A stretch of 64,000 nucleotides of DNA from Symsagittifera roscoffensis (Eukaryota > Xenacoelomorpha > Acoela > Convolutidae): positions 24,447,254 through 24,511,253 of the forward strand of contig NC_087065.1 of the NCBI RefSeq assembly GCF_963678635.1, written 5' to 3'. The position numbers and the translations under genes were made by a program. The notes beneath the pieces were generated by a model. That model ran no database searches and was not told where the DNA came from. It was given only the letters and a program-made list of their open reading frames with translations. Positions 50,985 to 62,815 of the stretch are shown piece by piece; the first letter of the stretch is position 1; every line of letters starts with the position of its first letter.

Positions 50985-51720
50985 TTGACTGCAGATCTTT
51001 TCACGACCTGTCAACTGAATTTTTTCACGGTTCCTCTTGTGTCAACAAAATCTGCTGACTTTGCGAGAGAGATAGTTGAACATCGGCTGCTTAAGTTTGC
51101 ATTTCGTAGTATTTTTCATACAGAAGAAAGAAAACATTTTGGCGGCAAATTCATCCAAGAGATGTTTTGACTCTAGGTTATTGACAAAACTCAGAAATTT
51201 TTTTTTAAGCAGAAAGGTAATGGACAGACAGAGAGGCACTAGGAAACGATTGCTGAAATGTTCTTGAAATATTGTGCAGAGAGCTCTAGGACGTGAGATA
51301 TGACGTTGCAGTTATTGAAATTTTTTTTACAATACGACAATCAATCGCAAAACGGGGCTATATTGTTTAGTATGGTGCAAAAACAGGAAGGTCCAGTATC
51401 CAATTGAAATGTTCTACGCAAATTCCCACGACAAACCGTTGAATGCGCAATGACAGGAAGAACAGTCTCGAGATGTACATAGCAGAACATGAGAAGCACT
51501 GGATGAGCCAAATGAGGCTGGTGACAAAACCTGGGTATGAGCGAAAGAGCGTATCAATGCGACGAAATCTTTGGATCCTTGGGAAGGATCATACGTGGTA
51601 ATGGCCAGTATTCCCGAAGTGAACTACAAGGTAGCAAAGAAATTGACTTCTCATAAAGTGAAGTTCCTGCACTTTGACATGCTGAAGCGATATGTGGCGG
51701 ACATGGGGAACCGTTAAGGA
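50985..51720 (+). pseudogene. Element 2 integrase remnant
   Basis: Integrase-like blocks in several frames, in order. FARE-IVEH and HFGGKFIQEMF lie at about 51060-51168, KGNGQTERH at about 51215-51240, and IAEMFLKYCAESS at about 51249-51290. PIEMFYANSHDKPL lies at about 51398-51440. The C-terminal GPY/F-type domain GDKTWV, AKERINATKSLDPWEGSYVV and KVKFLHFDMLKRYV spans 51520-51690. The order and spacing are those of Ty3/Gypsy integrases. Stops and frameshifts throughout. Confidence 0.8.
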
Positions 51721-52593
51721 GCTGCCGTCTGGAAGCGACCGTCACCACATTGGTTGGCGAACTTTTTTAAAGATCCGGAGACGCATGTCGAAGAGGAGGT
51801 GTTGTGGGCGAACAATCGGAAGAAGAGTTTCAGTTATAATCCATTCCCATGACATAAAACCATGAAAATTTTGTCGCGAAGAAAAAAAAAGAGGTGAAAA
51901 TTTTAGTTTATTCCACGGGGAGAAACAAAGACCTACGACAAGAGAGCGATTTAGTGGAAATGCAGGAACTGAAATTCAGAAGGGTTGATCTTCCGAATCT
52001 TCCAAGTGAGGAGGAAGATAGACTACTCGGTGAAACGGTGGTATTTGAACCTGTTATGTAAAATGGGAAAGCAGGTTAAGGTAGACCTGTTCGAATAAGA
52101 AAGCCAACAGTGGGTTTTGGACTTGTTAAATTTGTGATCTAGAATTAGCTTTTTAGAAAATTTTTGTCGTACGTACATTTCATCAGTGCAAGAATATATC
52201 TGAGTGCGACTGACTCTATCATATACTTTTTTAAGAGAAGTTGGGTCGTGCTACGAAAAATAGGTTTTGCTTGCAGTGAAATCTCTTATAACGATTTCTT
52301 CAACAGATTGTGCTAAGTATTCCATCCTTATTAATATGATTAATATGAGGTTGAGTATTGAAATGAGATTAGGCGCTAGCAAGATGAATATTTTGTTGAC
52401 TAGTCAGTGGAATCAAAAGACAAAAAGAGAAGGAGTTACCTTGTTGTTAAGGACGGGCAATATTAAGGGTCATTTTTTGATGGAACGGTTAGCTGTATGA
52501 ATTTGAGGCAATGATAGGATTAGATGCTATACTGCGTTAACTTAGCGGCATAAATGACGGCAAATTGCAGTCATTAAGAGTTATGCGGGGGAA
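51721..52593 (+). other. Element 2, 3' internal region
   Basis: No clear ORF. It ends in the polypurine tract GCGGGGGAA immediately before the TGTTAG start of the 3' LTR. Confidence 0.5.
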
Positions 52594-54632
52594 TGTTAGA
52601 CTAGAGGTGAAACTGTAGGACCAAGGATCCTAAGACATTTTCGATTAACTAAAAACTCTGCAAAGAGAGTTTTAACTTGAGAAAGACACGCAGTATACTA
52701 ACGTTATTTAGTCGTTCATTGCTTGGTAAGCACTAGTTAAGACGTTAAGTAGAAAATTATACCAAGGCTTTTTACCTCAAGTCGAATCTTGAAAAAATTA
52801 GTCCCTCCTTTTTTGAAAATTACGAGACGAGACCAATTTATTCTACACCCCTCAGGTGGGAACTTGAAAAGCTGACTTTAAGATACTCATAGGGTGGGTA
52901 ATAAAAATGAATTGAACCGGGCATGCAAAAATTCGGACTCTCAGACCCTGACCTGAGTGATAACCTTGGCCGGAAAGGTAAAATAATCTATCAGAAAAAT
53001 GATGTCGGTTGAAAAGGAACCAAATTTTAGAATATGATGGACCTGGTTGAGGAAAGCTTATAGTTAGAACCTCAAACCCCCTGGACTCCTACTTTTGTTG
53101 TTATGCCCTAAGCAAATAGTTTCTATCCCGATTTCCGGAAATCGTTTCTTGGCACCCTGTGAACGCAGGTAACCAATACTTTAGGATATGACAAGCTAGT
53201 GACCAAGGACTTCATGTACTACACTTTGAGATTATTCCGAATGTTGGACTGGAAGTTATTAGTACCAAGGAATACGACCCCTTTGAACGAAAAAAGGCAA
53301 TTGTCCCTAACCTTGGGAGGTCGGAACGTTAACCAGTTAACAAAACAGAGTAATTGGAGTTTGCTTAATTAAACAAAAATTTGTTTAGTGGTGAAATTGG
53401 ACAATTTAACAAGTGATACCAATGCTGAACTTGATTTTTATAACAAGTGCCGTCAGAGGAGAATTTAATTAGGATCTTGCTCAAGGCTATCAAAGTAATT
53501 CTTAGGACTTGTAGGCACGATAATAACTATAAGTAAAACCCAAACTCAAAAAGACAACCATAGTAAAAAGTTACGTGTAGGCAGAACAAAATTAGCTACT
53601 AGTGCGAATAGTTGGGTAACGGTTACGGCTAGCTTATCTTCAGGCAGAACAAAAATTAGTACAACTAAAAGTACTTGATTTCTCAGTCAGTAAGAGAACA
53701 ATTAGTACTGAGTTAGAATAAATTTGGTTCTCATATTCAGTAAAAGAGAACTGTTCGACACTTGTGAGGATAGTGACTCTCCCAAGTGAGAGTGCGTTTG
53801 ACTGATTTCTGAAGCATGGGAAACAATTGATTGAGCTGGAGGAGATTTTTCTATTGGGACCTGAAGCAGAAGCTGAAAGGGATATAGTTTTTACATTGCA
53901 ACCTTGACGTAGTGGAATTAAACAAAGTGGACTTGGCAATCATTGGGTTCAGCTTAGCTTGGCAAATACGCTTTCAATGAAAATAAATTTAGACTACAGA
54001 AAAATCACTCCCAGAGAGTATCGGCAGTGATAGGGACGTGTGATGGGAAGTAGTTCACCTAAATACCATGAAGGGACGGAATCATAATTTTAACTGGAAC
54101 CAAAACTCGAATAGATAAATATAGAGAAAAGTTGCATATGACCTATCTTTAGGCCAAACCAATTTAGCTACTAGTGATAATAATTGGGTGCTCAGTCAGT
54201 AAGAGAACAGTTAGTAACAAGTTAGAGATTAGTTGATTCTCATTAAAAGAGAGAGAGAGAGTTTTTGAAACTTGTGAGAATAGTGTTTCTTTCAAGTGAG
54301 TGAGTGTGCGTGCGTAAGTTGAATAAGTGATTTCTCAAGAATGAGAGACACTTGAATAATCTGTCGAGGATAGCAAGAGTTTTGAGTTTGTAAGTTGCAA
54401 ATCGAATTGGCTAATGGCGAATGGCAAAACGAATTGAAATCAGTTAAGTGTCTATTGGATTGATTAATCTCAAACCCTTTTCTTGTGATTAGGTTATTAG
54501 ATTAATTTTGGTCCACTTATTTGTTTTTCTTTTCGTCTGAATTAAATTGCTTCTACAATTTCTTGCGATTGCAATTAAGACCGATACAGCCACAAAAGCA
54601 GGAAAAAAACAGCAAGCTACATAGTACAGTAC
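52594..54632 (+). repeat. 3' LTR of element 2
   Basis: ~2.04 kb, from TGTTAGACTAGAGG to near ACAGTACA; colinear with 46168-48702 but with one copy of the ~350-bp internal block (about 53840-54110). Confidence 0.75.
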
Positions 54633-55165
54633 AGTATAATTGCCACAAACTTGACCCTTTCGGGATTATGGATAGTTTTGAGTCTCGGTCGTCCCGCTGC
54701 ATTCAGGGACCACTTTACGGTGTCGGTAAGAGTATGACAGAGCGAACGAGCCTAAAAAATCTATCGCTTAAATCGGCTTTTTGTTTAGGTTCTATTCTGG
54801 ATTGCAGTTGCCAAATAGCTGCTGTGGCTGATGAAATAGCTGCTGTGAACGAGACAATTTCAGTGCGAGCCTTGATGGTCAAGTTGTCGGTGGCAGCGGC
54901 GAATGCCATCGACGGGCAGCAGGGGAATGTTGCAGTCTGAACGATCCGGTCCGACAGCTTTTCCTCAAATATTTATCAAAGTTGGGCAGACTGGAAGAAA
55001 ACTTTCGCTTGGGTTGCACATGGCAACCGGTGGGAAGACGAACAGGCTGATGCTGCTTACCTGTTTGATAAACAACTATTAGGGTTGACACTGACGAGTC
55101 TACAGGCGAGTACTGACCGAAGATTGGATGAATTGGCGACGCAGAAGCAATTGCAGAAACTCTAT
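54633..55165 (+). pseudogene. Second Gag start following the 3' LTR
   Basis: Matches 48703-49245 and keeps a better frame: from MDSFESRSSRCIQG (54668) through an alanine-rich stretch, then the capsid-like SWADWKKTF segment after a frameshift near 54940. It shows that another element copy once extended from this LTR. Confidence 0.6.
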
Positions 55166-55600
55166 TGCTTTTACTGAAACTCAAATAGACAAACATGGGA
55201 AATGGCTACGGCTAGTTTATCTTTAGGCGAAACAAAAACTGCTACTAGCAACAGTAATTGATTTTTCAGTCAGACCGAGAACAATTAGTGGAAAATTGAA
55301 GTATAGTTGTTCTCACAATTAGTAGGAGAGAACTGTTAGTAGGATAGTGATTCTCCAAAGTGAGTGTGCACTCGATTGATTTTTGAAGATCGATTGACTG
55401 AGCTATCGAGAATGAGCTATCGAAACAGCTATCGTTTGAATGGGCTATCGAGGGATAGCAAGGGTAAAGAATGTTTTTTAGTGCCAACGGTAAGTCGAAT
55501 TGCAATCAGGCACTTGTGTTGATTGATCGCGGGCTTTCTTGTTGAGATTAGACTATTAGAATGAATTCTGGTTACTAGCAGCCCTAGTAGTAAAAGGAGT
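55166..55600 (+). repeat. Third, partial element 2 LTR
   Basis: Matches the middle of the LTR (AAAACTGCTACTAGCAACAGT, GAGAACAATTAGTG, AGTGAGTGTGCAC, GATTGATCGCGGGC...). It abuts the Gag piece directly, so the intervening sequence is deleted. Confidence 0.65.
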
Positions 55601-56040
55601 TGTCAACATCAATATCTTTCAGATGTGTAAAATATAGCCTAGTAACTTTTTAGAACTCATTACTAAGGTACTATTTTATTCATTTCATTAAATTATTTTT
55701 ATTACAAGTGTAACAGTCTAGCTTAACACTCTTTTTTGAAATCCAATAAATTTCAAACTCTAAAACGCTGAACCTGATAATTTTTTATTTTCTTGAATTT
55801 TTTACCTCATTTCACTAAATAAGAAATGTTTTCACACCATTGATCTTCCCAGAGTTTTAACCTGTTTTGAACTTTATTATGCTTTTATTTTTTTAGTTAA
55901 GCTTTTGAATACTCTTCATTCTGTTCTAAATTTCATTTGTTCGGGCGGCTGAGGAAAAACTCACTAGAGATTATGATTTTAGATTCACAACCTAGACTTT
56001 TCCCGTTGCGTTTGTTCGTTTATTTTACTACATATTGATT
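55601..56040. other. Non-genic stretch
   Basis: A+T-rich; nothing recognised. Confidence 0.5.
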
Positions 56041-56870
56041 AGTGTTTCCTGACCTTGTTCGCATTCACCCCGTTGAAGCGGTCGATCCATGTTATTGATC
56101 GTTTTTGATAGATCAATTTTTATTTCATTCGAATTTTATTCTTTCTTTCATCCTTCTTAGTTAGATGTCAGTGTATACCAATTTAACGTTTTAATAGAGT
56201 ACGCATGCGTTTTCTTTCCTTCTTTTTCTCACTTGATCATATAAAATGATAAAACTTGTACTTTTTGAGCTGAGTTACGCTGTTTTTTTGAGATGAAATC
56301 AAGATAATTTTTATGACCCTCTTTTTTATAAGTTGGTGGGTCGACAATTCGTAACAGGCGACAATTCGTAACAGGCGACAATTCGTAACAAGCGACAATG
56401 CGTAACAAGGCATCGATAAGTAGAATACGCTTGCTCCGCTGCGCTTACATCCGGCACGAGAGGAATATTGTTCGTGAATTAGTGTTCCCCGCTTAATCTA
56501 CTGTTACGAATTGTCGCTTGTTAGGAAAAGTCGCATGTTACAAATTGTCGCCTTTTACGAATTGTCACCTCACCGAGTTATATGATGACGAGAAATTTGT
56601 TTGTCAAAACTAAGATTCCTAATTTGCGTCGTGATTATGCCCATTATAGGCTGCTGATAAGACCAAAGAAGTTTTCATACATTTATATCTCTTTTGGTCA
56701 TACATTTCAAAATGTCGTTCTGATTGGAATTAATGATTAGTTGGATCTCAAAAAAATGGCAACGGATTTTGATTTTAAGTGTACTTTTTAAATGTCAGCG
56801 AGCTGATACTATCAACTAGATAAAAAAATGCAGAGGATATAATATTTTAAATTTTATTAAATGCCGACTC
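56040..56870 (+). repeat. Duplicated segment, copy 1
   Basis: Diverged but colinear with 59450-60270. Shared words include CCTTG..CATTCA.CCCGTTG, ATTGATCG.TTT...ATAGATCAATT, TTAACGTTTT, and at the far end GGCTGC, TTTTCATAC, CATACATTTCAA and GTCGTTCT. It lacks the signal-peptide exon of the other copy and carries a foldback element (56335-56574) instead. Confidence 0.6.
56335..56574. mobile_element. Foldback element with sub-repeated termini
   Basis: 240 bp. The left arm is four near-identical 17-bp units GCGACAATTCGTAACAG (56342-56408). The right arm holds the same unit inverted, again about four times (ACGAATTGTCGC, 56500-56565). The outermost bases GGTGGG and CTCACC are roughly complementary. 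The ~90-bp centre is unrelated. No coding. Confidence 0.8.
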
Positions 56871-57131
56871 GAGGAAATCAAATAAAAAAACGACACTCAT
56901 TTTTGCCTAAGTTTTTGAAATTTTTCAGCCATGTGAAAGTTTCTAATCAATTGAATATCGTTTTTTGATATTTCATGACCAGCTTCTCGTTCCATAAACT
57001 TTTTTTTGCTTGTGGATGCCAGCCCTAAGCACCAAAACCACGCTTCTATTTTTTCATCACTCATAAATCAAATACATAAATAATTTGGATCACTCCCTTT
57101 ATAGCCCATCCCGTAAATTGCACTGCATCCA
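56871..57131. other. Non-genic stretch
   Basis: Nothing recognised. Confidence 0.5.
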
Positions 57132-57609
57132 GGGGGTTAGGAAATTAGACGATAAGCAAATTAGACGGGATCAATAAAAACGAAGTTAGACGTTAAATTG
57201 GTTTTTCAAAACTAGCATTTTACATGGAAAGCAATGTTAAACAAAACTTATTTGCTTAAAACAAGTTTTCATAATTACACAAATAATATACGATCCCATT
57301 GCATATCAAAATATTTATCTCAATTGATATATAAAATGTTAATTTCGAGATTATAAAACCTTTTTTGAAATGCATAAAAGATACAATTGCGGCTTGTGAA
57401 AAATGCGGAATGTGAAAATTGCGGCATGTGAGAAGTTGATTTGCATTTAAGAAAGCTGAACAAAAGTTAATTGTATTCGGTAAACAAACTTCAGACACGA
57501 AACAATACAATAACGTCTAACTTCCCATATTTGTAATTTTGCATCGACGTCTAAATTCGTTTTTGTTGGTCACGTCTTATTTGCATTTGTCTAATTTCCT
57601 AGGCCCCGT
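57132..57609. mobile_element. Non-autonomous TIR element
   Basis: 478 bp with ~60-bp inverted termini, GGGGGTTAGGAAATTAGACG at the left and its imperfect complement ending CTAATTTCCTAGGCCCC at the right. Each arm has about three spaced copies of AAATTAGACG. Flanks TGCATCCA and TGCCTCCA may be an 8-bp target duplication with one mismatch. A chance ORF inside (57256-57510 minus) is not convincing. Confidence 0.75.
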
Positions 57610-58997
57610 GCCTCCAGTAAACAGACCAGACAACAACAAACAAACAATCCTAGTGAAATAGCTTATGCATCTTCAATTTTTATGTACATTTAATAACGGT
57701 ATGCAGCGTTCAATTCTAGCCTGGATGACTCTTGTATGAATGCACTTACGAATGAAACTACAAAAATTGTTTCAAAATGAGCTGAAAAATGACAAACTGC
57801 AGGGGCTTTAGTTTTTTGTTGGGCTGGAACGACTATAATGGGAAAATCTTTATAACTTGACGTTTGATTCGGGACTTTCGTCTTCAAATTCAATTCGTAA
57901 CTAGGTACTACAAAATTTAGGGTTGCTCAATCAGCATCCAAAACAAAACGTGAAAAACATGATCTGGCGTATTCAGGACTCAAAATGACTCCTCTGTTGT
58001 TTTGTTTTTACCATTTCAAAATCTGTGGAGAAAGCCGGCATGGAAAAAGTAATTATCAATCAAAAGAAAAGGAGAGAAAAAAAATGTAAAGATAGAACGA
58101 CCATAAATTGTTAAAATGGAGAAAAATGAAAACAAAACGAAATTTATCATATCATGAGGAGCATTCTTAAATAAACCCATTGAAATCAAAGGATCAAATG
58201 AGTGATCCCAGCGATGACCGCATGTCAATAATATTTCTACTTTACAAAATATGAATATCTCATTCATGATAAAAAAGAAATCTTTCTCAGTTAACAAAAC
58301 AGAAGCGAGATTTCTTAAAACACAAATTCGAGCCTGCTCACTCAGTTTGGTAGCACACGACAGAGCTGTTTTCTTTATAATTCAGAAAAAAATATTCTCG
58401 ATCTTTCGATATTCGCTAAGTAAAGAAAAAATGAAACGTTTATTTAACTCGGATTCAATTTTGACCTTGATCATCCGGCGCGAAGAACCAAAACATATTT
58501 GCTAAGCTATAGACTATAGGCGCATTAAAAGTTTAACAAGTCATATTTTATTCAATTTAGTTTTTTTAGAAAGAAGAAAAACCCGATTCTTCCTTGAGAT
58601 TTGCTTTCACCGTCGTGTTTTTATGTAAGACAGTTTGCTGTGAACAGCTTATGTTTGTCCAGGCTCGAGCTCATTACGCTTTGCAAGTGTGGCTCAAAGG
58701 GCGCCGACCACCAATTTTGAATAATTATTATGGAGTTGACAAATAGAACAAAAGGTCTCGAATCATTGAATTTTTTGTCGGACGCTTAAGCCCTATCGGC
58801 TGTGTTTCTTACATCTTTTAGAAAAAATGAAACAAAAAAATTTTAAAAAAAACAGCTCTCCCCACAACAAATTTAAACTAATCAAAAAGCTTTAGCCTGC
58901 TTTTGCTTGCACATTATTTGAATCAGTTAGCATATCGCAATGGCCTTGGACACAATTTTTGAGATTAAATTGCTGCGTGTGCTACGCTATTATAGAA
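57610..58997. other. Non-genic stretch
   Basis: 1.4 kb; overlapping short ORFs on both strands (57690-57893 minus, 58016-58297 minus, 58251-58505 plus) show no domain. Nothing supported. Confidence 0.5.
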
Positions 58998-59136
58998 GAC
59001 TAAATTTTGCTAAGATTTATAGTTTCGATTATAAAAACAATAGAGAGTTTGAATTTAGCTTAACAACCCATAAGATTTCCGAGTGAAGGAAGTGTTGAGA
59101 TTGTTCGTTTGTGGAGATAGCTATTAATCAGTTTTG
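58998..59136 (+). repeat. 139-bp direct repeat, copy 1
   Basis: By eye identical to 59304-59442 over all 139 bases (GACTAAATTTTGCTAAG ... TTAATCAGTTTTG). Confidence 0.95.
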
Positions 59137-59215
59137 GACTCAATTTTGGCGCCAAAATCGATGAGCAAACAAAACTTTCTTTTCTTTTCTCAATTAGTTC
59201 ACGACAAATAAGTCA

Positions 59216-59300
59216 GTTTCTGCACTCTTTAACAAATTTTCGGCACTCTTTAACAAATTTTTGTTTTCGGCACTCTCTTACTTCGGCACTGTCTTACCCA
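59216..59300. repeat. Short tandem repeat
   Basis: Four units beginning TCGGCACTCTT or TCGGCACTGTC, located between the two 139-bp repeats. Confidence 0.8.
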
Positions 59301-59303
59301 ACC

Positions 59304-59442
59304 GACTAAATTTTGCTAAGATTTATAGTTTCGATTATAAAAACAATAGAGAGTTTGAATTTAGCTTAACAACCCATAAGATTTCCGAGTGAAGGAAGTG
59401 TTGAGATTGTTCGTTTGTGGAGATAGCTATTAATCAGTTTTG
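59304..59442 (+). repeat. 139-bp direct repeat, copy 2
   Basis: Identical by eye to 58998-59136. It directly precedes the duplicated segment carrying the signal-peptide exon. Confidence 0.95.
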
Positions 59443-59449
59443 TCTGACC

Positions 59450-60270
59450 TTGAACACATTCAACCCGTTGGAGCGATCGAACCATTGTTGTTGATCGATA
59501 TTTATAGATCAATTGCTCATTTTTAATCTTTTTTTGTTAGTTTTCAGGTATACTATATTAACGTTTTTTCACAGTACCCATTAGTTTTTTTCCTTATCTG
59601 ACTCACATTGTCAACTTATCTTAAAAGTTAGCTGCGTTTAGTTCTGCCGTAACTGTGAGAAGTAACAAGAAAAAGTTTTATAGGCTCCTTCTTTTTGTTC
59701 TGACCATTTGAAAATGGCAAGGATTTTTGTATTCCGATGTTTTAGTTTTTTTATTTTTGTTTTCCACGCAAAATCAGGTACCACAGTTGATCATCGGATT
59801 GGTTTGAGTGATATATCATATTAAAGCCCTTTTAATCGTGATTTGAACCACATTAAAACTTCCCAATTTTTTTTCTAGTGTCGAGAAAAACCGGTTTGAA
59901 GCTTTTGATTTTTTTAGTTTGAGCAATTAAAGTAAGCGAGCATGTTTACTACAGCTTAACTATGCCTAATTTAGCCCTACAAACTTAGTTTTAATCAAGT
60001 AAACTATTTTTTGGAGGTTTTGGAGGTTTTGGAGATCCACTTTGATTATTGTTTTTACAGGCTGCGGTTGAGACGAAAGAGTTTTTCATACTATTAAATC
60101 TCGCATTGTCATATATTTCAACGTGTCGTCCTATTCGAACTTAATGAATAGCTTGATCTCAAAATTGGAGCAAACAATTTTAATTTATATTGTATTTTTT
60201 AAATTTTTTTGAGCTGAGACTATCTATTTGATTAAATTCCTGCACAAGATATAAGTTTATAAATTTTCCT
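59450..60270 (+). repeat. Duplicated segment, copy 2
   Basis: Colinear with 56040-56870. It contains the signal-peptide exon at 59714-59777 and, at 60061, an acceptor-like TTTTTACAG before GGCTGCGG. Confidence 0.6.
59714..59777 (+). CDS. Orphan signal-peptide exon
   Basis: ATG with MARIFVFRCFSFFIFVFHA, then KS and donor TCAG|GTACCA in phase 1: the same plan (leader exon, phase-1 intron) as the cysteine-rich peptide genes, though the sequence is unrelated. The nearest acceptor-like site (60060/60061, TTTTTACAG) would give an in-frame TGA after two codons, so the partner exon is unknown or the gene is dead. It lies in a segment duplicated at 56 kb, where the exon is not found. Protein identity unknown. 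Confidence 0.4.
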
Positions 60271-62815
60271 GGAAAAACGGCTCGCTGAATTCAAACATAA
60301 GAAAATAACTGCCTTCAATCATTTTTCGTTCATCTGTAGGGAATCGCAATTTGAACTTACGGCCCTGCTTTTGCGGCCCCTATGTGCTACTAGAAGTTTT
60401 TCTTGATGATACTAAGAGGGTAAAGTGAATTGTTTAAAATTGAACTGATATCAATTAATTGTCAATTAAGATTGTAGCAAATCATACCATTTAATTTTCG
60501 ATCTGGCCTGTTGAATGAGAAAAAACACACAAAGTGCAAAAAGCTTACTTTCAATTAAATCATCAATACAAAACTCTATATATTATAGTTTATTTTCAGT
60601 TTAATCATATAATTGAAACTCACAAAAATCAGTACATTTTCTGTTTGTAAAATGTATATAGCCCGTATAAAATCTGTATACAATATGACAAGAATTCAAT
60701 TGCGCTCAAAAATGTCGGTATTTTGTTGATAGTATGAGGCAAAGTATAACAGAAAAAAAGTATTTTTGATACCTAGAACCAAATAACTCAATTAAGTTAA
60801 GGTTCAATTGCAATAATTGAGTGCAATGTTTTGCAATCTAAGTTTTGCAAAGACGTTAATTTTCATGCAGCACAATTGAAGTGATGAAAGTTTTCAACAA
60901 AAATAATTGTCAGACCTTGATACAAGTATTGACTTTCTGAGTTGAATTTAAAAAAATGTTCTGCCAGTAACTTTTTTGTAACGATCTGGGGGTTCGTTAA
61001 CGGCCGGTTTGGCCAAAACCTTTATCGAAAATATGCGCACTTTTAAAAATGATTTTTAATGCTGAACGCATAAACGTAACTTATATACGCTTGATAAATT
61101 GTCTTGCGCTCAAAGTCATTCCAAATTGAATTGAAGCAAACTAGGCTTATTGGTCACTTGAATTCTGAAGAGCTGACTGTGTGTGCTTTGCATAATGATA
61201 AAGTTTTAATTAACAAAACACTGAATGGTAGGAGTGGTTTGAGTGTTTTAGCTGAAATTGGAGTTTTTTTGAGCAAAATTTCTGATATGCTGATCCAATT
61301 GATCGCTGATCAAAGTTTCAGATAACTTCCTCAAAAGTCAATTTTTATCCCGAAACACTCAAACTGCTCATACCGCTCAATTGTTGAGTAGTTTTTGCAA
61401 ACTAGATCATAAAAGGGTTTGCTTATTTCATGGCCCAAAAAAACAGCTACTAATACATATTACATCGGAGCTTCATGCATACCACAAAACCGCAACAAAA
61501 GCCAGAAAAAGACCTAAACTGTTTCAGAAAAAAGTTATGTCTTTTTTTTTTGTGTTTATAAAAATACACACTTTTTTCAACATTTATATAACAGTATATA
61601 CCAAATTTTTGAACAAAAATGGGTTTTGTTACTTCTCGAATTGATTAACTCAAGTATGAAAAGAAATCAATTTCAATTTGTATGAAAGTTAAGCTCGAAT
61701 GTTCTATTTTCAATTTTTTTTCTATTTGCGAGTTGGTCGCAATCTTAGTCTTGCCTTAGCGAATCCTTCATATGTAGAACAATTTACGCGATGAAATCAA
61801 TTATTTTCAAAAATACTCCCCCTGTGATTGGGGGTTTGGAAGGTGTCAATTCGACCATAATATTCAGCAAAATAAGGCAAAATAGAAATTGAGTTATCAT
61901 GATATATATAAAAAAGTTGTTTATGCTTGGCCAATTATCTTGCAAACAATCTTGCGCTCAACATTATAAATTGAGTCGAGGTAAACTAAGCATAAAGTGA
62001 CTTCAAATTCCAAGAGTTGGTTGCATGGGCCCTCCAACATATACACCCTTTCAAGATAAAAAAACTACTTAAATTTGAGCGGTAGCCAATCAATGTCTTG
62101 AAAACACGCTCACCTCAAAACTGCTTAAGCTTTGAGTAGTTTTTTTGAAACATGATCCTGAAAAAGTGTATTTGTTGCTGGGCACACAGAACCAGCTCCT
62201 TCATCAGAAATTCATACACACCACAATTTCGAAGAATAGCTCAAAAGTTAACTTAAATGATCAAGGGTCCACAATATAACTGTCAAGATTGGTTGCGCCT
62301 CTGAAAAATATATATTAAAACCTTTCTTCGAAAATTGCCCAAAAACCGCTCATTCTGAAGCAAGATTCTGAGCGCAATCGTCGTCAAAAACTGCTCAAAC
62401 CGCTTATATCTTGGTTAAAATTGCGCCTAAAGTCTCGACTCGTGAAGTCTTGTAGTAACTTGTTTCAAAATCGAAAACTTTGTTTAGATTCACAAATAAA
62501 ACTGTTTCACATGGTTTAATGGGTAGGCGGAACATTTGACAATAGGGTTTTGTTAGTTTACAGACTGTTAGTAGCATCCTGTTACGCCTAAAAATAGTCA
62601 TTGTTTTTCTGATAAAAAAGGAAGTGTTCGCACTAGTTTTTGCTGACATATGCATGTTAACAAGTGTTCCTATTGAACTCATAACAATATGTTCCCGAAT
62701 GCTCCAAGACCTGTGAAAAAGAAAACCAAGAACTGAACAACTTCTGTAGAAGCACAGAACAAAACTGTCTGCTTTCAATTACTGCTTTTTCTTCTCTTAA
62801 TTTCCTTTTTCGAAT
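60271..62815. other. Mostly non-genic upstream region of the protease gene
   Basis: No convincing gene. Two diverged copies of one sequence lie at about 60970-61200 and 61815-62040 (shared GGGGGTT, TCTTGCGCTCAA, AAATTGA.T.GA.G.AAACTA). The ~35 bases before the protease ATG are a pyrimidine-rich tract (TGCTTTTTCTTCTCTTAATT), but no AG follows it before the start codon. No TATA box stands out. Confidence 0.5.

Larger units (their letters stand above)
46168..55600 (+). mobile_element. Degenerate Ty3/Gypsy-type LTR retrotransposon, element 2, with a third partial LTR unit
   Basis: LTR (46168-48702), Gag, protease and integrase remnants, purine-rich tract GCGGGGGAA at 52585-52593, LTR (52594-54632), then a second leader/Gag start (54633-55165) and another LTR piece (about 55170-55600). 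All reading frames are broken. The LTRs differ clearly, so this element is much older than element 1. Confidence 0.75.
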
